A DNA stretch of 64,000 bases from Erigeron canadensis. Lineage: Eukaryota > Streptophyta > Magnoliopsida > Asterales > Asteraceae. The stretch covers positions 9,176,001-9,240,000 of the forward strand of contig NC_057764.1 of NCBI RefSeq assembly GCF_010389155.1, given 5' to 3'. The notes under the pieces are model-generated. The model had not been told where the DNA came from and searched no databases. It saw only the letters and a program-made list of their open reading frames with translations. This document shows, in pieces, positions 1 through 8,842 of the stretch; positions within the stretch are counted from its first letter, which is position 1; each line of letters starts with the position of its first letter. Both the position numbers and the translations under genes were made by a program.

Positions 1-142
1 CAGAATGGACCGAACCATAATCAGTAAAGCATTCATCCAAATAAATTTAATTAATGGATTTCACATGCTTTAATGATCTGTAACTTTAGCCATTTTTCTT
101 CTTTCATGTACAACAAATTCAAATCCATATGTACGTGGATAC

Positions 143-857
143 TATTGGCATATGATCATATTATTATAAGTTGCATGTTCGGGAATAGTTTAAGCCTACG
201 GGGTCACACGAAATGACACGGTAACTCGATAATAACAATTGATATATTAAAGTAATATATTAATTATTTTGATCACGAAATAATTAATTAAACATAATTA
301 AAGGGTTAATTATATTTAATTGATTAAAAAGGAGAATTAAAATGTGAAAATTGGAAAGTGGACTTGGACCTAAAGTCCATCATGGGGGACGGTTGGTTAA
401 GGGCTTTTCAAGCCTTAACTTAACTTATTTTCCAAGTAAATGTTAACCTAATTTTTTCCTATAAATATAAGGGTTAATTCTAGGTTTTCATTCATTCATT
501 CACAAAGCAAATTTCCTCCTCCCTCTCTCTTTTCTTTAGTTCGGCCGAAGCCCCCTTAAAAAGGGTTTTCGGTTTTGATTTTTAAGTTTAAGGGTTTTAA
601 ACAAAGGGTTGTTTAGGTTCATGATCGGGGTACTAGCATATATTACTCGGGGTGTCTAGTGTGCGATCGTGGAGGGGTTTTGCTTTAAACCCTAAACATT
701 AATAATAATCTTATTATTATTATTTTATTGGATCTTTGCATATAAGGTACACATCTCGATTCTATTCTTTGTTAATTAATTTGATTGCATATATGTTTCG
801 ATTTCTTCCGTTGCGCTTACTCGTGATTATGTATGTCTATGTGTTCATATTCTAACA
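143..857 (+). repeat. 5' LTR of element A
   Basis: Direct repeat of 4442-5150. It ends in ...CTAACA, followed by one base and the primer-binding site. The first two bases are TA where the 3' copy has the usual TG, so the 5' end has mutated since insertion. A TATA box and a CT-rich stretch (about 505-535) that looks like a transcribed leader lie in the middle. Confidence 0.93.
460..467 (+). promoter_or_regulatory. TATA box in the 5' LTR of element A
   Basis: TATAAATA sits about 35-60 bases upstream of a CT-rich tract, as expected for the U3/R boundary of a plant LTR. The same box occurs in the 3' LTR at 4753-4760, where it could drive read-through outward. Confidence 0.6.
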
Positions 858-858
858 G

Positions 859-870
859 TGGTATCACGAG
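859..870 (+). other. Primer-binding site of element A (initiator tRNA-Met type)
   Basis: TGGTATCACGAG starts one base after the LTR. It resembles the common plant copia primer site TGGTATCAGAGC, complementary to the 3' end of initiator methionine tRNA, with changes at its 3' half. Confidence 0.8.
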
Positions 871-2531
871 CCACATATGTGATCTATTAATTACAAATAT
901 CAAAACTTGAAGGGGGGTTTAACGATTGGTTGATTTTAATTAATTGTTAAATAATTAAAAGGTTGTTTTTCTTATTTTTTAATTAATTAAATCGGATCTT
1001 GATTAAATAAAAATTAGGGTTTTTGTTTAATTAAAGTTTTAACCTTGTTCAATGGAGATTGAAACCCTTAAGCAAGTTTTGTTTTGTGAATTGATGTAAA
1101 TTATGTGATGAATTGCATGATTATGTGTATCGTTTTATTTAAAGTAGTTAAATAAATAATAAAATCACAAGAAATTCATGCAAAATTTATTGTGATTTTA
1201 CTGGATATATAAAAAGTTATATTATGCAAAGCATGTTGATCCAATAATTAGGGTTAATTATTAGATAATTATGTGACAATGTGATTTTTGCGTATAAATT
1301 TTCTGATGTGCGACAGTTTACTAGAAAAATCGTATAAAATAATCTGTAATGATTTAGAAGTTGTGCTTTGGACTGTAGAAGCCCACCACATAGGGCTACA
1401 ACTTTTTAGTTTTGGTCGAAAGCTGAATCGGACCAGAAACAGGAATAAACTGGTCATCAAGCTACTGGAAATTTCCAGTCAGCATGTATATGTGTTTATT
1501 TGCAGCTTGTTAAGTTAAATTGTTTAAAGGCTTACGCAATCAAGGTAACTTGATGCATGTGGTCCTCTTCTTCGGAAGGGGGAGCCGGGATTAAATTTTT
1601 GCATGAACCATGGTGACCATGTTTAGGTGGCCCACCTTAACTTGTTACTTGATTAAATAGTTCGGTAATTAGTAAGTTTATTAATTTTTGTATTTGTCTA
1701 TAAGTTGTATAAAGGTGATGCAAAAATTGGTTTTGAAAATAAAATTGACTAAGAACTATCGCAATAGAGATTTCATTAATAAAATTGGAGTCTTGCAACT
1801 TTGAGATACACCGGCTCACCCATTTGAACAAACTCTAAGAGAGGTATAAGTCGGAGTACGCTAGCCTTCTAAAAGGGCGGGTTTTTAAATCGCGTTTATC
1901 ACATACCTTTGCCCTTGCGCTTCTTTGTGTGTTCAAATGGAGCTACCGAGCTCTCTTGTGTTGTAAGACTATACAAATGATTTTATTAAATATTATGTTT
2001 CGAAGATTATGCATGAGTCTTCACACATAAACTTTTGATTCATATCAAATGCATTACCCATTTAAAGTTAAGTCAATGCCACCCACTTTGCTAAGAACAC
2101 TTGCCAGTGCTTTTTGCTCTACGTGAGACGTAGGTGAATTGTATCTCTTCAAGGTGGATTACCACTCGTTGTGAGACAGCGGTGGACTATCTACATGTTC
2201 TTAATTGGGCGACTTAAAACGAGTTAAGAGGTGAGACCTTAACCCGTGGCATAAGATAGGACAAAACATGTTTACAAAACACTTAATACCCCTTTACAGT
2301 GTTGTTGTAAGTCCCATAAACCTAGGAGTTGCATGAATGCAATTATCAATTCTCGATTACCTTTTGAATGTCGTCATTTCTAGCAGATCAACTGATGAAA
2401 TGATTGTATGTCAAGTTGGATCCTAGCCTTAGTCAAAGTAATTTGTTAGATGAATCTAACAAGGGTAAAATTACATTTCTTAAGGATAATTATCGGAATA
2501 CTGATAATTGAACTTTTTGTCTGTTTTGTAG
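871..2531 (+). other. Long untranslated leader of element A
   Basis: About 1.66 kb lies between the primer-binding site and the gag ATG. No reading frame with recognisable content was seen, only AT-rich sequence with short frames on both strands. A leader this long is unusual for copia elements and could hold packaging signals; that is inference. Confidence 0.6.
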
Positions 2532-3334
2532 ATGGCAACAAACAATACCACTCAAAACATACATCAATCGGCGTTCAGGCTGATGTTGGAAAGGGAAAAG
2601 CTTTCTGGACCAAATTTCAATGATTGGTATCGTCAGCTCCGGATTGTTTTGGGAGCTGAGAGAAAGTACCAAGTCCTTGAAGAGCCAAGACCCGTTGCTC
2701 CTGCTGCCAACGCTTCTAATGAAGCGTTAGCGAAATATGCGGCTGCATATGATAGACATAATGAGGTTGCTTGCCTGATGTTGGGAAGCATGAATGCTGA
2801 CCTACAAAAGCAATTTGAGCATTCATTTCCGTGTGATATGCTTACTGAACTCAAGTCTATGTTCGAGAAGCAAGCTGGCGTGGAGTTATACGATCTTATC
2901 GATGTACTTCATGACTTGCGACATGAACAGGGAACACCGGTAAGCGCTCATATCCTTAAGATGAAAGGATACTTTGAGCAGTTGGAAAGGTTGAACTTTC
3001 CTTATGCAAAGCAAGTACAAATTGGTCTGGTTCTCAAGTCCTTATTTAAGGATTTTGAAGAATTCGGACGCAATTATACTATGCATAGCATGGATAAAAC
3101 CGTTACGGAACTTCTTGCAATGGCTATTGAATTTGAAAAGAAGTTACCAAAGAAAACTGCTACCCCCAACGTTCTCATGATCAAGGGGGTAAGGTCCAAA
3201 AAGGCAAACAACCGAAGGGAAAGGGCAAGGCTAACGGTAAATGAAAGCAAGTTGCTGCTCCTAAACCTAAGAAGACCCCTCCGGCGAAGAAGGAACATCC
3301 CGCTAAGAACCTACCTTGTTACCATTGTAATGAA
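2532..3334 (+). pseudogene. gag: Element A gag (capsid-like), frameshifted
   Basis: The ATG at 2532 opens a copia Gag polyprotein of the UBN2/retrotran-gag type, which would form the virus-like particle in the cytoplasm. Visible landmarks are the N-terminal FNDWYRQLRIVL block (about residues 29-40) and the central LHDLRHEQGTPVSAHILKMK block. The frame is clean to about 3185, near a run of five Gs. There the reading shifts, and the continuation toward the zinc knuckle at 3317-3358 lies in another frame and carries a TGA stop near 3250. The frame read straight on from the ATG ends at 3380 in unrelated residues. A frameshift plus a nonsense codon make this copy non-functional as annotated. Confidence 0.85.
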
Positions 3335-4275
3335 GTGGGTCATTGGAAGCGGAATTGTCTCAAGTATCTTGCTGAGTTGAAGAAGAAGCAGCCCGGTACG
3401 TCCGGGACTTCATGTATATTCTTCACTATTGAATTATATTCATTTTCTAAGCGGAATTTATGGGTTTACGACACTGGGTGTGGTACTCATATCTGTAATT
3501 CTTTACAGGGGCTTAGAAGGGGAAAGAAACTGAAGCCGGGATCTTTACAATTGTTCGTGGGAAATGGCCTACCTGCAGCTGTGGAAGAGATCGGCTATTA
3601 TCATTTGGTTTTACCTACTGGTTTAATAATTGTCTTGAACGATTGTCATTATGCACCTTCTATTACTAGAGGTGTTATTTCAGTTTCTTTGTTGAAAAAC
3701 AACGGTTACGTTAATGTCTTTAATGATATTGGAATTTCAGTTTCTCAAAATAATGTTCATTATTTTGATGCTATTGCTTGTGATGGTATTTATGAAATTG
3801 ATATGCGTGGTTGTGATTCAAAGGATAATTCAATGTATCATGTTAGCAAACGAGTCAAGTCCACTTCGGACTCGACTTATCTTTGGCAATGTTGGCTTGC
3901 TCATGTTGGCAAGAAACGCATTGAAAGACTTCAAAGGGACAGTGTCTTGCAATCAAATGATGAATCATTTGAAAAATGCGTATCTTGTGTTTCTGGCAAA
4001 ATGACAAGGAAACCTTTTCCAAATAAACCGGAAAGGGCTAAAGATCTACCTAGACTAATACATTCGGATGTATGTGGCCCATTTAGACATGTGTCAAGGA
4101 AAGGTGCTAGCTATTTCTTCACTTTTACGGATGATTTCAGTTGTTATGGTTATGTTTACTTGATTAAGCATAAACATGAAGTCTTTGAAACATTCAAGGA
4201 ATTTAAAAGTAAAGTGGAGAATCAACTCGGTAAAACCATCAAGATCCTCCGTTCGGATCGAGGTGGTGAATAGTT
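3317..4275 (+). pseudogene. pol: Element A CCHC knuckle, protease and N-terminal integrase; truncated pol
   Basis: One frame reads a zinc knuckle CYHCNEVGHWKRNC (3317-3358), then a copia protease with WVYDTGCGTHICN (active-site D-T-G), a pre-integrase zinc region, and the start of the integrase core. The core shows the first acidic motif HSDVCGPF and the second LRSDRGGE. A TAG follows immediately at 4273-4275. The first zinc-binding His of the integrase head looks lost: WQCWLAHV stands where related elements have WH..LGH. The third catalytic acid, reverse transcriptase and RNase H are absent from the element. The remaining 160 bases before the 3' LTR are non-coding. No function is expected from this copy. 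Confidence 0.88.
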
Positions 4276-4427
4276 CAAGGAATCGAACCTTGTTGGAAAT
4301 GGTTCGATCGATTCTTAAAGACTATATCATTTCAACTTGGCAAATTTAAGAATCTATTCTTAAATATTTCCGGGAACATTGGAGTGTTGCTAGACGCCAA
4401 CCAATGTTATTGCTTTTATAATAACAT

Positions 4428-4441
4428 GCTCAAGTGGGAGC
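4428..4441 (+). other. Polypurine tract of element A
   Basis: A short AAGTGGGAG-type purine run directly abuts the TG that begins the 3' LTR, the expected priming site for plus-strand DNA. Confidence 0.65.
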
Positions 4442-5150
4442 TGTTGACATATGATCATATTATTATAAGTCGCATTTCCGGGAATAGTTTAAGCCTACGG
4501 GGTCACACGAAATGACACGGTAACTCGATAATAACAATTGATATATTAAAGTAATATATTAATTATTTTGATCACGAAATAATTAATTAAACATAATTAA
4601 AGGGTTAATTATATTTAATTGATTAAAAAGGAGGATGTGAAAATTGGAAAGTGAACTTGGACCTAAAGTCCATCATGGGGGATGATTGGTTAAGGACTTT
4701 TCAAGCCTTAACTTAACTTATTTTCCATGTAAATGTTAACCTAATTTTTCCCTATAAATACAAGGGTTAATTCTAAGTTTTTATTCATTCATTCACAAAG
4801 CAAATTTCCTCCTCCCTCCCTCTTTTCTTTAGTTCGGCCGAAGCCCCCTTAAAAAGGGTTTTCAGTTTTGATTTTTAAGTTTAAGGGTTTTAAACAAAGG
4901 GTTGTTTAGGTTCGTGATCGGGGTACTAGCATATATTACTCGGGGTGTCTAGTGTGCGATCGTGGAGGGGTTTTGCTTTAAACCCTTAACATTAATAATA
5001 ATCTTATTATTATTATTTTATTGGATCTTTGCATATAAGGTACACATCTCAATTCTATTCTTTGTTAATTAATTTGATTGCATATATGTTTCGATTTCTT
5101 CCGTTGCGCTTACTCGTGATTATGTATGTCTATGTGTTCATATTCTAACA
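4442..5150 (+). repeat. 3' LTR of element A
   Basis: Begins TGTTGACATATG and ends ATTCTAACA. It matches 143-857 along its length, with scattered substitutions and one short deletion near 4634. Its TATA box is at 4753-4760. The target duplication GATAC follows at 5151-5155. Confidence 0.93.
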
Positions 5151-5207
5151 GATACATATAACATCTTAGCAACCATCCGAAAGGAAAAACTAGAGTTTGA
5201 AAAAGGT

Positions 5208-5220
5208 GGCTTGGATACCA
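5208..5220 (-). other. Primer-binding site of element Z (minus strand)
   Basis: Read on the minus strand this is TGGTATCCAAGCC, close to the initiator tRNA-Met primer site. It lies at the inner edge of the LTR-like block 5221-6137. Sequence on its far side (5151-5207, then 1-142 beyond element A) would be the element's leader, with coding sequence beyond the left edge of the window. Confidence 0.5.
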
Positions 5221-6137
5221 CGGATAGATTTCGGTTCTATTATATCTAACGCAACGAAAGCATGCAGTCAATAAACAATAGCATAATAAAATTTTCTATC
5301 AACCGAAATCTATCCCATGGATCATCTCGTCAAACAAAAGCTCAAGAGAATGAATACAAGAAAACATACCCTTGAAGATTTCCTTAAGATGAAGACGAAA
5401 GATTCAAACTGGAATCTCTCTATTCGGAGAGACACCCAAAGATCCGATCCCGAGTTTATATACCTTCTTTGGAGCTTGAAAACCAGCCCTCCTAGCAATC
5501 CCAATTATACCCAAAATCTTGTACGTCCTTTCCTTTTCTCCAAATAAACACCACAAGACCTTTTGTGTGTTTATTAGTTCAATACCCTTTTATTATAAAA
5601 GTGATGAACTAATAGGTTGCATAAGAAAGTGGCAAAGATGTTTTGTATTTTTGTTTTTTTTTGAAACCGTGATTGTATGTATCTTTGACATAACCTTTTT
5701 GTCTATCTTGTATTGGGATATATTTTGGGAGTGCAAAATATACAACCAATGGTATTGAAAACCTTTTGTTTTCCCTGCCAAAACCGATGCACACATCTCC
5801 CATGAAAAGGTTATGTCATTTTCATATAATATCATATTTTATGTGTTAAAAGGTAATATCTATACATACATAAAATAGACATTATGTTTAATCAACTACT
5901 AGTTAGACATATAACTAGTTAATTAAACAGATACAAATAATATAATTATTTAGACCATTGACAAATGTCCAATTAATTAATCTCTCTTTCAAAAGGTATA
6001 TTAAGCGATTATCGACCGGCGTTTGCGTGTAACCGAATAGGATAATGGACTTTATATTATTCATGTCATGGGCATATATTTGAATCATAATGCACCACTG
6101 TCAAACCTTTAGCTAACCCGTGTGCATATATCTAACA
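5221..6137 (-). repeat. Minus-strand LTR (element Z), next to the NTF2-like gene
   Basis: On the minus strand the block begins TGTTAGATATATGC at 6137, has a TATA box (TATATAAA, plus coordinates 5455-5462) and runs into a tRNA-Met-type primer site at 5208-5220. That is the order of a 5' LTR. A short inverted repeat (GATAGATTTCGGTT at about 5224, with its complement at about 5303) lies near its 3' end. The end does not close with CA, so the inner boundary is uncertain. No second copy is in the window. It stops about 230 bases before the start codon of the NTF2-like gene. Confidence 0.5.
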
Positions 6138-6287
6138 GATTAAAGATAATATTGGTAGATTTATGTATAACTTTGTGTAAAGTTCGCATCATATGGACAC
6201 ATAACACTTCTTAAATACAACGGCGATCACGTTTATTCTTAACTTCTAGATCAAATATGCTTAGCTTCGAACAATAACCATTAAACA

Positions 6288-6497
6288 ATGTTCCTTCACC
6301 ATTTTATTTGTTTATTTATTTATTTATCTTCTTTTTCATTGTGTTTAGCTCTAGCCTTTGAACATGATTCCAAATTCTTTCCCCTCGACAACTCCCCTAC
6401 TCAAATTTTTATCAACCACAATTTCTCCTCTCATTATTCATACCAAAATTCCAGAAACAAAACCAATTATCACTCAAAATCCACGCGATTCATCTAG
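6288..6497 (+). other. Upstream ORF overlapping the NTF2-like start codon
   Basis: An ATG at 6288 opens 69 codons in a different frame from the main ATG at 6364 and runs past it. The first 25 residues are very hydrophobic and look like a signal peptide (FICLFIYLSSFSLCLAL). It could be a translational brake on the main gene, an alternative N-terminus if the sequence has a small indel, or simply 5' UTR. Nothing here decides between these. Confidence 0.35.
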
Positions 6498-8810
6498 GCT
6501 TGTAAGTCTTTCAAAATTTGGTTTCAAAAAGAACAAGCCCCGTAAAAAAACAAGATTGCGACCACTATCTGCATCACGAGGATCAAACGATGAAGATAAT
6601 AGAGCCGTGGAGACGATTCTTAGGCTTTATGAAGCAATTAAGAACAAGAATCCTAATGAAATGTCGGAGATCATTGGACAAGATTGTCAATGTGTATGCA
6701 GTTTCATCTCCATGTTCAAAATCTTTAGCGGGAAAAAGGTGAGTAATCGCGTGTTTAATGAAAATAAATTTGAACTTCTACAAACTCAATTTTAATCTTG
6801 CTCTTTAATTATTTCATGTGTTATATTCACATTGCATTGTGACTCACAGCCACAGTACTGCATTATTTTTGCGGATAGATGAGTCTATACTACAGTGGCC
6901 GATCCAAACATTTCTCAGGAAGCAGGCCTAAAATTTTTTCTTGTTAAGCAAATTCATATTAGACCATTAAATAATTGATAAGTATTTAAAGTAAATTACA
7001 CAAGCACATATGATCATCTTTAAGCTATCATATTAAAGCTCAATGTATTGAATTCGTGTTAGCATGCAATACATTGACTCATCAAACCAGACCATTTGTA
7101 CCATTAATCCTTACACTGAAATATCAATTTATTAGTGTCATGTCATCATTATATTATTATTAATATTATTAATATTATTATTATTAAATACCACATATAA
7201 CATATTAAAAAAAATTCATTAATAATAAAAGCATACTAGTAATGTTGGAACTTAGAAACTATAAAAAGCGAAGAGATTTTGTTGGATAAGGATTCCCTCA
7301 AGTTAAGCCTCGTTAGAGAATTTTTCACCTTTTGGATTAAAATCAAAGGCTATGATCTTCTCTAACTTAACTCCTCAAGTTATTTTCAACTTGAGGGAAT
7401 CTCCATCCGATTTTATAACCATTGGCATTTTAAACAGGTTTGACATTTTCTTATTAAACTTTAACCATTAAATTATCTTCAATTAACAAAAGCAAAATGA
7501 AAGTTAATAGAATGTTTAAACAAAAGCAAAACTGAAATATGTAAAAATAGTTCAGGGGCTCAAAAACAAAATAAAAATATATATTAATTGTTCAGGGGCT
7601 TAAATAAAAGTTATTTTAATATATATATAATCTAGGGAAAAATGATATGTACTGCAGACTTTACATAAACTTAAGTATTGCTACTTTCAAAAAAGTTACA
7701 AATTAGACTTTTAAATTTGATAAACATACACAGACCCCCTTGAATTTTACATAACATTCCCTAAATTTTACATCATCCCTACTGCTTTACCTAAGATAGG
7801 TACTACATGCTTTACCTAACCTTTCCCCATAATTTAGTCTAATTGCATAGGAGTAAGGACTAGACGTATACCCGCGCAATGCAGCGGCGATGATGGTAGC
7901 GACGACGGAAGTGGCGGTGTTGTGGTGGTGAATATAAGATTAATTGATGTGAGAGAGTAATATGTTTATTTAAGGGTTGGAAAATCTATGTTGTAAGTTA
8001 TTTTATTAAGGGTATTATAGGTATATAGAGATGTTTAAATTAGTAAATAATGAAGAGTGTTAATATGGTCATTTCAGAATCTTAATTACATAAAGAGAGA
8101 GATATAGTTTGTTTTATATAGTATTATAGATAATTAATAAAATGGAAAATTGATGGTTGTGACATTGAGGGTGGTCCTCTCACCCCTAGTTACATGGTGG
8201 ATCTCCCACTGCCATACTATAAATATATAACATGTTAAAGTTCAATTGCATTTTACTACTATATATCAATATATATATATATATATATATGGGAAAAGTG
8301 AATATAAGGCTGTCTGACACCTAAGCTTAGGTATGAAATCCTTCACGTACTAATTTTTTAGTATTTGTTGAATTTTAATTAAATCACATGGCGCCCCTAA
8401 TTTTTATGGATTAAAAAAGAATATTTGAGTCTTCCACACCTAAGCTTAGCTACCTAACAACCTTATATTCCCATCCCCATATATATATATATATATGAAA
8501 ATATGTGACTGTTAGATACCTAAGTTTGAGTATAGAATCCTTGACATCTTGATACTTTAATGTATAAAAAATATGAGGCTCAATCATTTATCCATTAGTC
8601 AATAAATATTAAAGAATTAGTATGTAAGGGGTTTATACTTAAGCTTAATTATCTAACAACCATGCATATATTCACTTTTTTCATTTTTATATCATTTCCT
8701 ATGTGAATGAACAAAAAAAAAACATGTGAACAAATTATATATTTAAGAGTTCTCATAGTTTTTACCAAAAAAATGGTTCTCAAAATAAGGAAACTCTCTA
8801 TCTCTCTCTT

Positions 8811-8842
<32 letters not shown>

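Larger units (their letters stand above)
143..5150 (+). mobile_element. Element A: non-autonomous Ty1/copia LTR retrotransposon
   Basis: A complete LTR-to-LTR unit. It has near-identical LTRs of 715 and 709 bp, a primer-binding site just after the 5' LTR, a purine-rich tract just before the 3' LTR, and a 5-bp target duplication (GATAC at 138-142 and 5151-5155). The inside codes for Gag, a CCHC knuckle, an aspartic protease and the first part of integrase. It then jumps to non-coding sequence and the polypurine tract, so the integrase end, reverse transcriptase and RNase H are absent. It can only move with enzymes from another element. The high LTR similarity suggests a fairly recent insertion. 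It lies inside the leader of element Z. Confidence 0.93.

Noticed and set aside
5317..5835. Several 60-80 codon ORFs on both strands
   Set aside because: All lie in the minus-strand LTR of element Z; no family recognised.
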